Shown here in pieces: positions 23,746 through 32,526 of a DNA stretch of 32,538 nt. A model generated the notes under the pieces. That model was not told where the DNA came from, searched no databases, and worked only from the letters and a program-made list of their open reading frames with translations. This DNA comes from Paenibacillus sabuli (GTDB taxonomy: Bacteria > Bacillota > Bacilli > Paenibacillales > Paenibacillaceae), in contig NZ_JACXIZ010000064.1 of NCBI RefSeq assembly GCF_014705605.1, positions 1-32,538 of the forward strand, read 5' to 3'. Positions within the stretch are counted from its first letter, which is position 1. Each line of letters opens with the position of its first letter. A program made the position numbers and the translations under genes.

Positions 23746-24831
23746 TTATGACAGTGCCGCATCCGCCCTGCCGCGTTCGGCGCGGGTCTGCTTGCTGCGC
23801 AGCTGGCCGCAGGCGGCATCGATGTCGGTGCCGTGTTCCATGCGTACGCTGCAGCTCACGCCTTGCTTTTTGAGCGTGTCGTAAAACGCCAGCACGCTGT
23901 CCCGCTCGCTGCGCTGGTACTGGCTGTGCTCGTCCACGGGATTGTACGGGATCAGATTGACGTTCATGCGCGCTGCCCGCGCGCCGATCAGCTCGGCCAG
24001 CTGCGCCGCATGCTCCCGCCCATCGTTGACGTCCCGCAGCAGGATATACTCGATCGTGATGCGCTGGTTCGTACGCTGCATGAAGTAATCCATCGCGCCC
24101 ATCAGCCGATCCAGCGGGATCGCCTTGTTGATGCGCATGATGCGCGTGCGCAGCTCGTCATTGGGCGCATGCAGCGAGACCGCCAGATTGACCCGCAGGT
24201 TGAGATCGGCAAAGGCTTCGATCCGCTCGGCCAGCCCGCTCGTCGAGACGGTGATGTGACGCGGTCCGATCGCGAGCCCCTTCGGATCCATGACGATGCG
24301 CAGGAAGTCGATCACGTTGTCGTAGTTGTCAAACGGCTCGCCGATGCCCATGACGACAATATGGCTGACGCGCTCGCCCGCCCCCCGGCTGTCCAGGTAG
24401 GCCTGCACCGCCATGATCTGCCCGGTGATCTCCCCGGCCGACAGGTCGCGCGTCTTGGCGAGCAGGCCGCTCGCGCAAAAGCTGCAGCCGATGTTGCAGC
24501 CGACCTGCGTCGTGACGCAGACCGACAGGCCGAAGCGATGGCGCATCAATACCGTCTCGATCAGGTTGCCGTCCTGCAGCCGGTACAAAAACTTGACGGT
24601 GCCGTCGGTCGCCTCCTGCCGCGTATGCTCTGTCAGCGTGGACAGCGCGTAGCGCGCCTCCAGCTCAGCGGCGGTCCCCTCGTGCACGCTTGTCATCGCT
24701 TCCCAGCTCTGCACGCGGTCGCGATACAGCGCCTCCCAGAGCCGTGCGGCTCGCGATGGCTTCTGGCCGGCGGCGACCAGCGTTTCCTTCAGTTGTGTAT
24801 AGGTGAACCCATACAAGGATGGGTGGTTCAT
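23746..24831 (-). CDS. rlmN: 23S rRNA adenine-2503 C2 methyltransferase (radical SAM)
   Basis: This 361-residue protein is a radical-SAM methyltransferase. The CX3CX2C cluster motif gives Cys112, Cys116 and Cys119 (CNIGCSFC). The conserved MGIGEPFDN motif follows, and the C-terminal DIDAACGQL contains the methyl-accepting cysteine. It methylates A2503 of 23S rRNA, and probably A37 of some tRNAs. Compared with the B. subtilis enzyme as I recall it, the segment after the cluster reads SGLLAK rather than STLGG, and the N-terminal leader is shorter. That could mark it as a second RlmN-type paralogue. Overall it resembles RlmN more than Cfr. Start at 24831: AGGGAG lies upstream and the earlier in-frame start lacks an RBS. 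An extended -10 promoter (24871-24879) lies just upstream. Confidence 0.87.
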   Translation of the reverse strand: MNHPSLYGFTYTQLKETLVAAGQKPSRAARLWEALYRDRVQSWEAMTSVHEGTAAELEARYALSTLTEHTRQEATDGTVKFLYRLQDGNLIETVLMRHRFGLSVCVTTQVGCNIGCSFCASGLLAKTRDLSAGEITGQIMAVQAYLDSRGAGERVSHIVVMGIGEPFDNYDNVIDFLRIVMDPKGLAIGPRHITVSTSGLAERIEAFADLNLRVNLAVSLHAPNDELRTRIMRINKAIPLDRLMGAMDYFMQRTNQRITIEYILLRDVNDGREHAAQLAELIGARAARMNVNLIPYNPVDEHSQYQRSERDSVLAFYDTLKKQGVSCSVRMEHGTDIDAACGQLRSKQTRAERGRADAALS

Positions 24832-24870
24832 GCGTAGCTCCCTCTTTTCTGTGCCAGACCGCTTTCGTTC

Positions 24871-24879
24871 ATTATAACA
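24871..24879 (-). promoter_or_regulatory. Extended -10 promoter of rlmN
   Basis: On the minus strand TGT-TATAAT (24879-24871) is a perfect extended -10 element, 40 bp before the rlmN start. No clear -35 is visible, which is usual for extended -10 promoters. It lies directly beyond the stop codon of the histidine-kinase gene, so rlmN can be expressed independently of the DrrAB-two-component operon. Confidence 0.6.
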
Positions 24880-24891
24880 CACCCTTGCCGG

Positions 24892-25998
24892 TCATTCTTG
24901 CGCGCTCGCGCGTAGCGACGATGGGCATGCATCCAGCGGCAGTGACACGGTAAACACCGCGCCCTCTCCCGGGAGACTCGTGTCCACGACAATGCGCCCG
25001 CCGTGCATCGTCACGATTTTGTGCGCAATGGAGAGCCCCAGTCCGCTGCCGCTGCCGGGCGCGCGGGTACGGGAGGCGTCCGCCTTGTAGAAGCGCTCAA
25101 ATATGCGAGCCCGGTCGGCCTCCGCGATCCCCGGGCCCGTGTCCGCGACGCGCACGACCGCGCGACCCGCTGCTTGCTCCAGTCGCACGGAGACGCTGCC
25201 GCCGGGCGGCGTAAATTTGACCGCATTGTGCACCAGATTGGCCCATACCTGAGCCAGCAGCGCTTGGTCGGCGACGATCTCCAGCTCCGCAGCCTGCAGA
25301 TCGAGCTCGATCCCCTTGGCCTCCCACTGCGGCTCGCTGGCCAGCATGACGGTCGCCAATTGCTTGTCCAGCCGGTACGATATCGGGTGGAGCGGCTGCC
25401 GGTCCGCATCCAGCACCGCCAGCTTGAGCAGATTGTCGCTCAGTTGGGCGAGCCGGCCGCACTCCTCCTCGATAATCGTCAAGTATCGCTCGCGCTGCGC
25501 CGCCTCCAGCCGCTCGTCGCGAAGCGCGCGTGCGAACCCGCTGATCGACGTCAGCGGCGTGCCGATCTCGTGGGAGACATTGGAGATGAATTCTTGTCGC
25601 AGCTCCTCCATCGCCTGCAGATTGGCGGCCATGTCATTGATGCTGTCGACGAGCTTGCCCAGCGGATGCCGCTGGCGCTGACGTTCGCCGTAGGCGGACG
25701 CGACGCTCACCTGGAAGTCGCCTCGGGAAATGCGCCGAATCGCCTCGATCAGCTCGCTCCAGAATTGATGCTCGCCCGACCGGACGAAAAAATGACCGAT
25801 CAGCATCATCGCCACGCCGAACGCCAAAAAGCCCAGCGCCGCGTTGGCGAGCAGCGCCAGGAGCCCGTGCGGCTCCCAGCCGATGCGCGCATAGAGCGAC
25901 CCGGTCGCATAATACGCGCCGGTCCAGCCGAGCAGCAGCAGTGCGATCACCCACAAGGCGTTGAGCGCAAAATGCAGGACGTGCGGAAGCCGGCTCAC
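24892..25998 (-). CDS. Sensor histidine kinase of the DrrAB operon
   Basis: This 368-residue kinase has two hydrophobic helices (about 8-28 and 48-72) separated by a loop of only about 20 residues. A HAMP segment follows, then a HisKA domain with His143 and an HATPase domain with N box NLVHNAVKF, G1 DTGPGIA and G2 GSGLGLS. The H box reads SHEIGTPL, where a Gly replaces the usual Arg/Lys. The short outside loop suggests sensing within the membrane or through the adjacent transporter. The GTG at 25998 overlaps the response-regulator stop as GTGA, with GAGGAGG upstream, so this start is secure. It is the last gene of the exporter-regulator-kinase operon. Confidence 0.9.
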   Translation of the reverse strand: MSRLPHVLHFALNALWVIALLLLGWTGAYYATGSLYARIGWEPHGLLALLANAALGFLAFGVAMMLIGHFFVRSGEHQFWSELIEAIRRISRGDFQVSVASAYGERQRQRHPLGKLVDSINDMAANLQAMEELRQEFISNVSHEIGTPLTSISGFARALRDERLEAAQRERYLTIIEEECGRLAQLSDNLLKLAVLDADRQPLHPISYRLDKQLATVMLASEPQWEAKGIELDLQAAELEIVADQALLAQVWANLVHNAVKFTPPGGSVSVRLEQAAGRAVVRVADTGPGIAEADRARIFERFYKADASRTRAPGSGSGLGLSIAHKIVTMHGGRIVVDTSLPGEGAVFTVSLPLDACPSSLRASAQE

Positions 25999-26672
25999 CG
26001 CGCCACCTCCTCGAGCCGATACCCGAGCCCGCGAATGGTACGAATCCGAAAGCCGTGCGTCGCCTCCGGGAAGCGCTCGCGCAGCCGCTTGATATGCACG
26101 TCGACCGTGCGCTCGTCGCCCTCGTAATCGTAGCCCCAGATCTCCTCGATCAACTGGTCCCGCGTGAAGGTCCGGCCGAGATATCCAGCCAGCTTGAAGA
26201 GCAGCTCGAACTCCTTGCGCGGCAAGGTCAGGACCTGCTCTCCTGCCCGGCATTCGAAGGTGTCGCGGCGCAGCGCGACGTCGCCGATGCGCACCGTCTG
26301 CGAGGCCAGGATGCGATAGCGGCGCAGCAGCGCCCGCACGCGCGCCGTCAGCACCGCCGGATCGAACGGCTTGACCAGATAATCGTCCGTGCCGAGCGCG
26401 AAGCCCTTGACGATCTCCGGCGGCTCGCCCTTGGCGGTGAGCATGAGCAAGGGCAGCTCGGTCCGCTCGCGCAGCTCGCGGCAGAGGGTCCAGCCGTCCA
26501 TGCCCGGCATCATGATATCGAGTATAATCAGGTCGAGCTGCTGCTGCTCCAGGCAACGCAGCGCCTCCCGCCCGTCCGCCGCCTCCGCGGTCTCGAAGCC
26601 CTCGAGACGCATGAAATGCCCGACCAGCTCGCGAATATGCGGATCGTCGTCCACGATCAGAATGCGGATCAT
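25995..26672 (-). CDS. OmpR-family response regulator of the DrrAB operon
   Basis: The protein has 225 residues. A receiver domain (about 1-120) shows Asp8-Asp10, phospho-acceptor Asp52 in IILDIMMPGMDG and Lys in DYLVKPFD. A winged-helix trans_reg_C domain follows (about 130-222, motifs LPRKEFELLFKLAGYLGRTFTRDQLIEEIWG and RTVDVHIKRLRE). The ATG at 26672 is chosen because the receiver starts there and GGAGGGAGAGG lies just upstream. A 130-bp gap from the ABC-2 permease gene contains AT-rich stretches but no promoter I can firmly call. It probably binds the 11-bp tandem repeat in front of the exporter genes and so controls its own operon. Confidence 0.93.
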   Translation of the reverse strand: MIRILIVDDDPHIRELVGHFMRLEGFETAEAADGREALRCLEQQQLDLIILDIMMPGMDGWTLCRELRERTELPLLMLTAKGEPPEIVKGFALGTDDYLVKPFDPAVLTARVRALLRRYRILASQTVRIGDVALRRDTFECRAGEQVLTLPRKEFELLFKLAGYLGRTFTRDQLIEEIWGYDYEGDERTVDVHIKRLRERFPEATHGFRIRTIRGLGYRLEEVAR

Positions 26673-26802
26673 GCCTCTCCCTCCTCGCCAGCCCGCGCCG
26701 CAATCGCCAGCCGCTGCTTCATGAGCTTCATGACGAAGGGGAAGCCGGCTGTGCAGCGGTGCGGGCTTGTGATGTCTCGTATATTTAGTATAGCCTACAA
26801 TT

Positions 26803-27624
26803 CTACGCCTTGCGCATATACGCACGCACCGTCAACGGGGCGAATACGGCCACGATCACGGCCGCGCCGATCAAGGAGACCGCGAGGTCCGTGCCGGCCG
26901 TGCCGCCGTTGACGAGCTCGCGCACCGCACTCACCAGATGCGAGACCGGATTGAGGTCGGCGAACCAGCGCAGCCAGCCGGGCATCGTATCGACCGGCAC
27001 GAACGCATTGGAGACGAAGGTCAGCGGGAACAGGATCAGCATCGATATGCCCTGGACGCTCGAGGCGGTCCGCGCGATCACGCCGAAGAAGGCAAAAATC
27101 CAGCTGATCGCCCACGCGCATGCGATGACGAGCAGCCCGGCTGCGACTACGCTCCCGAACCCGCCATCGGGGCGGAAGCCGAGGACATAGCCCATGGCAA
27201 AGGTCAGCGTCGTCGCAATCGCATAGCGAATGACATCCGCGAGCAGCGCCCCGGCCAGCGGCGAGATGCGGGCAATCGGCAGCGATTTGAAGCGGTCGAA
27301 GACGCCCTTGTCCATGTCCTCGCGCAGCTGCACGCCGGTGACGACGGAGGTGGTGATGACCGTCTGCACCAGAATGCCGGGGATGATGACCGGCAGGTAG
27401 TCCAGCACGCTGCCCGAGATCGCCCCGCCGAAAATATACGTGAACATTAGCGTAAACAGGATCGGCTGGACGGTCACGTCGATCAATTGCTCCGGGGTGC
27501 GGCGGATCTTCAGCAGGCCACGGTACGCCATCGTCAGCGAATGGCGCAGCGATTGGCCGAGACTGGCCCTGCGGCTGAGCCGCCGGGAGACGCGGGATGC
27601 CGCATGCATCGCTTGCTCGCTCAT
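26803..27624 (-). CDS. ABC-2 type exporter permease, DrrB-like
   Basis: This 273-residue membrane protein has six hydrophobic helices, the first at about 50-70 (VTVQPILFTLMFTYIFGG). The central sequence LREDMDKGVFDRFKSLPIAR is a hallmark of DrrB-type permeases, followed by a conserved SSVQGISMLILFPLTFVSNAFVP segment. It should form the membrane part of an exporter with the ATPase encoded upstream, and its start codon overlaps that gene's stop by four bases (ATGA). Known relatives export anthracyclines, lipids or peptides; the substrate here cannot be read from the sequence. Confidence 0.93.
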   Translation of the reverse strand: MSEQAMHAASRVSRRLSRRASLGQSLRHSLTMAYRGLLKIRRTPEQLIDVTVQPILFTLMFTYIFGGAISGSVLDYLPVIIPGILVQTVITTSVVTGVQLREDMDKGVFDRFKSLPIARISPLAGALLADVIRYAIATTLTFAMGYVLGFRPDGGFGSVVAAGLLVIACAWAISWIFAFFGVIARTASSVQGISMLILFPLTFVSNAFVPVDTMPGWLRWFADLNPVSHLVSAVRELVNGGTAGTDLAVSLIGAAVIVAVFAPLTVRAYMRKA

Positions 27625-28628
27625 ACGCTCGCCTCCTTCGCAGGGCGGTTCCTGGCCGCTTCTTCTCCGGCATGCGCCGGCTCCTCGACGCCGCGTCCGG
27701 TTGTGGCCAGGAAGACGGCATCGAGCGACGGCTTTTGCACGCTGACCTCAGCGAGTCCGACGCCCGCGCTGCGCATCGCCGTCAGCAGCTCGCCGAGCTG
27801 GTCGGCATCGGCCATCGGCGCCGTGAAGCGACCCGCTTCCGCCGCATAAGCCGCCTCCGTGCGCAGCACCGTGCGCAGCAGCTCGCGCGCGCGGTCCGCC
27901 TGCTCCGGCTGCCGCAGCCGGAGCTGCAGCGACGAAGCGCCGACCGAGGCCTTCAATTCATCCACGGTGCCCTCCGCCACGACGCGGCCGCTGTCGATGA
28001 CCGCGATGCGGTCGGCGAGCTGGTCGGCCTCGTCCAGGTATTGCGTCGTCAGCAGCACAGTCGAGCCGCCCCGCACGAGCTGCCGGATCGTCTCCCACAT
28101 CTGCGCGCGCGTGCGCGGATCAAGGCCGGTCGTCGGCTCGTCGAGGAAGATCAGCGGCGGCTGCGCGATCAGACTGGCCGCCAGATCGAGCCGGCGCCGC
28201 ATGCCGCCGGAGAAATGCTTGAGCGGCCGGCGCGCCGCCTCAGTCAAGCCGAATGCCTCGAGCAGCTCCTCGGCCTTGCGCCGCGCTTCGTCGCGTCCCA
28301 GCCCCAGCAGCCGTGCAAAAATGACCAGATTCTCCACCGCGCTCAATGCTTCGTCGACCGAGGCGTATTGCCCGGTAACCCCGATCAGCTGACGCACGAC
28401 ATGCGCCTCCCTGGCAACGTCGTGGCCGAAAATACGCGCCGTGCCCGCGTCCGGCCGCAGCAGAGTGGCCAGCATGCGAATCGTCGTCGTCTTGCCGGCG
28501 CCGTTGGGGCCGAGTACGCCGTAGACCGTGCCGGCGCGCACCTGCAGATCGACGCCGTCGACCGCGCGCTTGTCACCGAATACCTTGACCAGACCGCGCG
28601 CTTCAATTGCCCATTGTTCGTTCTTCAT
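27621..28628 (-). CDS. ABC exporter ATPase, DrrA-like
   Basis: The protein has 335 residues. Walker A is GPNGAGKTT (40-48), the signature is [12 protein letters not shown] (139-150) and Walker B is [12 protein letters not shown] (159-170), followed by the H-loop region [12 protein letters not shown]. The C-terminal ~100 residues are the extra domain of DrrA-type ATPases that contacts the permease. AGGAGG precedes the ATG at 28628. It is the first gene of a four-gene operon (ATPase, permease, response regulator, kinase). It powers export of an unknown toxic compound, probably an antibiotic. A tandem repeat promoter lies about 65 bp upstream. Confidence 0.94.
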   Translation of the reverse strand: MKNEQWAIEARGLVKVFGDKRAVDGVDLQVRAGTVYGVLGPNGAGKTTTIRMLATLLRPDAGTARIFGHDVAREAHVVRQLIGVTGQYASVDEALSAVENLVIFARLLGLGRDEARRKAEELLEAFGLTEAARRPLKHFSGGMRRRLDLAASLIAQPPLIFLDEPTTGLDPRTRAQMWETIRQLVRGGSTVLLTTQYLDEADQLADRIAVIDSGRVVAEGTVDELKASVGASSLQLRLRQPEQADRARELLRTVLRTEAAYAAEAGRFTAPMADADQLGELLTAMRSAGVGLAEVSVQKPSLDAVFLATTGRGVEEPAHAGEEAARNRPAKEASV

Positions 28629-28691
28629 CGTCGTATGCCTCCTTGAATCGTTGGCTTGTTGCCTAGTTGCCTGCCTGATTGGCTTACAAGC

Positions 28692-28724
28692 ATCGTAGCC
28701 GACGAATATGAACCGAATATGAAC
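28692..28724 (-). promoter_or_regulatory. DrrAB promoter with exact 11-bp tandem repeat
   Basis: On the minus strand GTTCATATTCG occurs twice head to tail (28724-28714 and 28713-28703). The -10-like TACGAT follows at 28697-28692. The second repeat occupies the place of a -35 element. OmpR-family regulators bind direct repeats with 10-11 bp spacing at this position, so the regulator in the same operon is the natural ligand. The remaining stretch to 28968 holds no gene I can support. Confidence 0.65.
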
Positions 28725-28968
28725 GAGAAGCGATAAGCGAGATCATGGGATTGTCCGACCGCCGCCATGCCAGGTCCCGACGGACCCGTCTTGCAACATC
28801 CACCTGCATTTTGATGGCTGTCATTGCGCTCCCTACCGGTAACCAGTAATCCTTCTCGTTTCCAAGCTTGCACATGAGCGACGCCCCGCCGTCTCCTGGC
28901 GGTCACATCGCTTCGATTCCGTGGGCTAAGCGTCGCGGCTGCCCGCTAGAGCATCCGTACCGCGCGCC

Positions 28969-29014
28969 AAAAGCCCAAAAGGCTGCACGCATCAATCGCG
29001 TGCAGCCTTTGGGC
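28969..29014 (-). terminator. Rho-independent terminator of the catalase gene
   Basis: GCCCAAAAGGCTGCACGC (28973-28990) pairs with GCGTGCAGCCTTTGGGC (28998-29014) with one unpaired base. On the minus strand TTTT follows the stem (28972-28969). It lies about 70 bp after the katE stop codon. Confidence 0.88.
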
Positions 29015-29085
29015 AGTCCGAGCGGCCTGCTACTTCCTTCTACCAGCTCGAAAGCTGCGGCCAGCCCCTCCTCGCCCCGCTTCGC

Positions 29086-31104
29086 CTAATCGCGCGTCCA
29101 GAAGCGATGGGCCGCTACGGCCTCCTTGAACGCGTCCGCCAGACCTTCCCCGCCTTCTCCGGCCACCACGCCCGGTCCGTTCGCCGGCGCATGGGGGCCG
29201 AGCCAATCCTTGCCGCTGCTGCTCGCGGCGATCGGCTTGCAATGGCCGTACGCCTCGCCCAGCAGCATCGACGCCTGACGCGCCAGCTTGCCGCTCTCGT
29301 CCTCGCCGCCTGCGGCATACAGCGCATCGAACAGCACGGAGTCGGCCGTCAGGAATGTGTGATCCACCTCCAGCGCCTTGCCGCCGGTCCCGGCGATCTC
29401 GCCCAGCCGTTCGGCGATCACCTCCACTTGCACGCCCGCTGCGCGCAGCGCATCCAGCACCGGCAGCACCGCCGCGTCGTCGAATTGCGGACCAGCGATG
29501 ACGCCGACCTTGCGTCCGTGCGGCGAGTGGGTCGTGTTCGCCTGGCTGAGCGCCGGCGATTGCTTCGTCGAAGCCGGCTGGCCGGCTGGCGGCGCATCGA
29601 CGCCGATGCGCTCGGCGACCGGTGTCGCCAGCTCCGGCGACACCTGCGCGAACATGGCGACGACCTGCTCGCGCACCGATGAGCTCATCACCTTGCCCAG
29701 CTCGAAGCTGAACGCATCGATCATATGCTGCTGCTCGGGCTCGCTCATGCTGTTCCAGAACAGCGCCGCCTGGGAGAAGTGATCCTTGAAGCTCTCGCTG
29801 CGGGCCCGCACCTTGCGGGCGTCGATCTTCTCCTGATAGTGGCTGTAGCCGCCCTCGCGCTCCGGCGTCGTGGACGGCGTGTTGCCGGCCAACGAATTGT
29901 TGTGATAGCTCACCTGTCCGCGATTGATCGTATGGCGGGCGATGCCGTCGCGCTGATTGTTGTGGAACGGGCACACCGGCCGATTGATCGGCAGCTCGTG
30001 GAAGTTCGACCCACCCAGGCGCGACAGCTGCGTATCCGTGTACGAGAACAGCCGTCCCTGCAGCAGCGGATCGTTGGAGAAGTCGATGCCCGGCACGACA
30101 TGGCCGGGATGGAAGGCGACCTGCTCCGTCTCTGCGAACACATTGTCCACGTTGCGATTGAGCGTCATCTTGCCGATGCGCTTGACCGGCACCTCCTCCT
30201 CCGGCCACAGCTTGGTCGGATCGAGGATATCGAAGTCGAAGCGGAATTCGTCCTCCTCCGTCAGCAGCTGGACGGCGAGCTCATATTCCGGATAGTCGCC
30301 GCGCTCGATCGCCTCCCACAGATCGCGACGGTGGAAGTCAGGGTCCTTGCCCGAGATCTTCTGCGCCTCGTCCCAGACGAGCGAATGCACGCCGAGCACC
30401 GGCTTCCAGTGGAACTTCACGAAGTGCGAGCGGCCCTCTTCATTGACGAAGCGGAACGTATGCACGCCGAAGCCCTCCATCATCCGGAAGCTGCGCGGGA
30501 TGGCGCGGTCGGACATCGCCCACATGACCATATGCGCCGATTCCTGATTATTCGCGACGAAGTCCCAGAACGTATCATGCGCCGAAGCCGCCTGCGGCAT
30601 CTCGTTGTGCGGCTCGGGCTTGACGGCGTGGATCAGGTCGGGGAACTTGATCGCATCCTGGATGAAGAACACCGGGATGTTGTTGCCCACCAGGTCATAG
30701 TTGCCTTCCTGCGTATAGAACTTGGTCGCGAAGCCGCGCGCGTCGCGCACCGTCTCCGCCGAGCCGCGCGAGCCCGCTACCGTGGAGAAGCGCACGAAGA
30801 CGGGCGTCTTGGTGCCGGGGTCCTGGAGGAAGCCGGCCTTAGTATAGGGCGCTAGCGATTCGTACAGCTCGAATTCGCCGTGCGCCGCGAAGCCCCGGGC
30901 ATGCACGATGCGCTCGGGGATGCGTTCGTGATCGAAGTGTGTCATTTTCTCGCGGAAGTGGAAGTCCTCCATCAGCGTCGGTCCGCGCTCGCCCGCCTTG
31001 AGCGAGAATTCGTCCTCCGCCATCTTGAGGCCCTGGTTCGTCGTCAGCGCCTTGCCCTCGTCCTTCACACGGTACTGCTCCAACTGCTTGTCCTTCTCGC
31101 TCAT
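29086..31104 (-). CDS. katE: Large-subunit (HPII-type) heme catalase
   Basis: This 672-residue clade-2 catalase converts hydrogen peroxide to water and oxygen. Visible active-site residues are His68 (RIVHARG), Asn141 ([11 protein letters not shown]) and the proximal heme ligand Tyr355 (RLFSYTDTQ). Residues about 480-525 form a Ser/Thr/Pro-rich linker, and about 525-672 form the flavodoxin/GATase-like C-terminal domain ([12 protein letters not shown]...) found only in large-subunit catalases. The length matches E. coli HPII and B. subtilis KatE. The ATG has AAGG directly before it and AAGGGG further upstream. I could not assign a sigma-B or PerR site with confidence in the 31105-31367 gap, although B. 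subtilis katE is part of the general stress response. Confidence 0.95.
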   Translation of the reverse strand: MSEKDKQLEQYRVKDEGKALTTNQGLKMAEDEFSLKAGERGPTLMEDFHFREKMTHFDHERIPERIVHARGFAAHGEFELYESLAPYTKAGFLQDPGTKTPVFVRFSTVAGSRGSAETVRDARGFATKFYTQEGNYDLVGNNIPVFFIQDAIKFPDLIHAVKPEPHNEMPQAASAHDTFWDFVANNQESAHMVMWAMSDRAIPRSFRMMEGFGVHTFRFVNEEGRSHFVKFHWKPVLGVHSLVWDEAQKISGKDPDFHRRDLWEAIERGDYPEYELAVQLLTEEDEFRFDFDILDPTKLWPEEEVPVKRIGKMTLNRNVDNVFAETEQVAFHPGHVVPGIDFSNDPLLQGRLFSYTDTQLSRLGGSNFHELPINRPVCPFHNNQRDGIARHTINRGQVSYHNNSLAGNTPSTTPEREGGYSHYQEKIDARKVRARSESFKDHFSQAALFWNSMSEPEQQHMIDAFSFELGKVMSSSVREQVVAMFAQVSPELATPVAERIGVDAPPAGQPASTKQSPALSQANTTHSPHGRKVGVIAGPQFDDAAVLPVLDALRAAGVQVEVIAERLGEIAGTGGKALEVDHTFLTADSVLFDALYAAGGEDESGKLARQASMLLGEAYGHCKPIAASSSGKDWLGPHAPANGPGVVAGEGGEGLADAFKEAVAAHRFWTRD

Positions 31105-31293
31105 CCTTACAGCCCCTTCCGCGTAGTCGGTTATCTAAGTCCATACTGACCTGTTTACCCGGATGCGGCGTGCGGCGACGCAGAAATGAGCGAAACTTAA
31201 TGCTTATTCCATGCCAATAACCAGTTGCAGCAATAACACAACGCTAGTGGATCTGACAACTCAATAAATAGATAATTTTATTTTTTAGCCTTG

Positions 31294-31299
31294 TATAAT
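31294..31299 (+). promoter_or_regulatory. Possible -10 element of the AT-rich gene pair
   Basis: TATAAT, preceded by TTG, lies 69 bp before the ATG at 31368, but no -35 of quality is visible 17 bp upstream. The surrounding 31190-31367 is AT-rich, so chance occurrence is possible. The 31105-31367 gap otherwise holds no gene I can support. Confidence 0.35.
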
Positions 31300-31367
31300 T
31301 TAGGGAACGATGATACAGTAAAGGAAATTACCAGTAATAATATTTTTTGTAAAGTAGAGTTTTTTTA

Positions 31368-31772
31368 ATGAAAAATAAAGTAATCGCGCCATTATTAGTA
31401 GTATTTAGTCTTTTGTTTTTAACGGCAATACCTTTTGCATCTGCTTATCCTGAAAATTCAAGATTTATCGACATTGATTTCTCCTGTCCGGTTGGAACTG
31501 TATATGTTTACGGTCAAGTTTCAGGTTCCGAAAATTCTTTGTATCCGGAGGCTACTTGGGGCAGAGCTTACTTTGATTGGTATAAGAATGGACAGTTAAT
31601 CGGAAACAAACAAGATGAAGATTCATCTGCCCCAATCAATTTATCTATTAGTACAGCCTCCTGCACACACGAAGCTTCTGCAACCTATCAAATGTCTTGG
31701 AACCAACGATATGAATTTGAGAACGGTGAAGATGCTCATTTTTATGGTAGCGAAAATTGGCCTAATGACTAA
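31368..31772 (+). CDS. Secreted protein of unknown function
   Basis: The product has 134 residues, with a clear signal peptide: KNK, a hydrophobic run (VIAPLLVVFSLLFLTAIP) and likely cleavage after FASA. The mature part of about 108 residues is acidic and rich in Tyr, Ser and Asn, has exactly two Cys (SCPVG and ASCTHE) that could form a disulfide, and has alternating residues suggesting beta strands. I do not recognise a family. Base composition is far more AT-rich than the catalase gene next door, pointing to a different origin. RBS is weak (AAAGTAGAG). It is 12 bp from the next gene, so the two are probably co-transcribed. Confidence 0.7.
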   Translation: MKNKVIAPLLVVFSLLFLTAIPFASAYPENSRFIDIDFSCPVGTVYVYGQVSGSENSLYPEATWGRAYFDWYKNGQLIGNKQDEDSSAPINLSISTASCTHEASATYQMSWNQRYEFENGEDAHFYGSENWPND

Positions 31773-31784
31773 AAGGAGGTTCAC

Positions 31785-32339
31785 ATGACAGCAAAAAAAA
31801 GAAATTCATTCTTGTTGCAAATGCTGTTTGCGATTGTCACGGTGGCCTTGTTTTTAACTTGGTCAACCATGACCAAGGCAGATCATGAAGCGACCTTGCC
31901 AGAACAACTAAATGAAGGAACGGCTCATATCGTGTACGGAGAACCACTTGCGGAGGAGCAGCCTAAGTTGTACGCCATGCTGCATGAAGGCTGGGAACGC
32001 GCGCTTGGGAAAATTCAGAAAACGGAAAAAATGTCATCGGCAGGGCTGCAATCCTGGACGTTACACAGCAGTTCAGATATCGGCATTGACTTTACCAATA
32101 AACTCAGCCAAGAAGAAGCCTTTTCGGTAAATGCGGCCCTTTCCAGCAAAGAAAAAGAAGAAGCCCAAGAATATAAGGACTATTTCCCAGCTGTGCTCAT
32201 TAGCCCGGAACAAGACCGGCTGTTATTATTTTGGGAGCGAGACAACGGCAACGCTGTTTATTTGGATATTCATTCCAAAACAAATGAAGCGGGCTCTCGC
32301 GAGTGGTATGTAGCGGGGCCTCATATCGAAATCGAGTAA
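31785..32339 (+). CDS. Exported or membrane-anchored protein of unknown function
   Basis: This 184-residue protein has a basic start (TAKKRN), a hydrophobic segment (SFLLQMLFAIVTVALFLTW) and then an acidic, Lys/Glu-rich soluble part. The segment could be a signal peptide or an N-terminal anchor. A strong AAAAGGAGG lies six bases before the ATG, so the start is secure. No known domain is recognised; strands such as AVLISPEQDRLLLFWERD suggest a compact fold with no obvious catalytic motif. It follows the previous secreted protein by 12 bp and has a terminator downstream. Its codon use is intermediate between its AT-rich partner and the GC-rich chromosome. Confidence 0.72.
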   Translation: MTAKKRNSFLLQMLFAIVTVALFLTWSTMTKADHEATLPEQLNEGTAHIVYGEPLAEEQPKLYAMLHEGWERALGKIQKTEKMSSAGLQSWTLHSSSDIGIDFTNKLSQEEAFSVNAALSSKEKEEAQEYKDYFPAVLISPEQDRLLLFWERDNGNAVYLDIHSKTNEAGSREWYVAGPHIEIE

Positions 32340-32371
32340 GCCACGTGAACAGTCCCCTCTAAAATAAAGCG

Positions 32372-32400
32372 GCGCACGCTCATCATGAGCGTGCGCTTTC
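32372..32400 (+). terminator. Terminator of the AT-rich gene pair
   Basis: GCGCACGCTC (32372-32381) pairs with GAGCGTGCGC (32387-32396) around a five-base loop, followed by TTTC. The T run is short, but the stem is strong and lies 33 bp after the second gene. Confidence 0.7.
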
Positions 32401-32463
32401 TACGCTGATGCTACTTAAAGAATTTTTAGACAATAAAAAGCTGGTATCTCACATTCCGCACCC

Positions 32464-32509
32464 TTGAGACTCTGAAAATGGCGAATTATGGTGTATGCTA
32501 GATTCAGAG
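32464..32509 (+). promoter_or_regulatory. Possible promoter with flanking inverted repeat at right edge
   Basis: TTGAGA (32464-32469) and TATGGT (32487-32492) are separated by 17 bp. CTCTGAA (32470-32476) and TTCAGAG (32503-32509) form a 7-bp inverted repeat, one arm in the spacer and one near the expected transcription start, as a repressor site might. The element lies before a possible gene start at 32527. Confidence 0.4.
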
Positions 32510-32526
32510 AATCAAGCGGGGAGCGG

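Noticed and set aside
25995-26703. Longer kinase start that would run through the response-regulator gene
   Set aside because: The upstream part of that frame is the shadow of the response-regulator gene. The GTG at 25998 with GAGGAGG and GTGA overlap is the credible start.
29725-30855. Plus-strand reading frame of 376 residues opposite the catalase gene
   Set aside because: The catalase frame has all active-site residues. The opposite frame has no start signal and no recognisable domain.
31105-31200. Sigma-B or PerR site before katE
   Set aside because: A GGGTAA is present on the minus strand but no GTTT element lies at the proper distance, and no PerR-like inverted repeat is visible.
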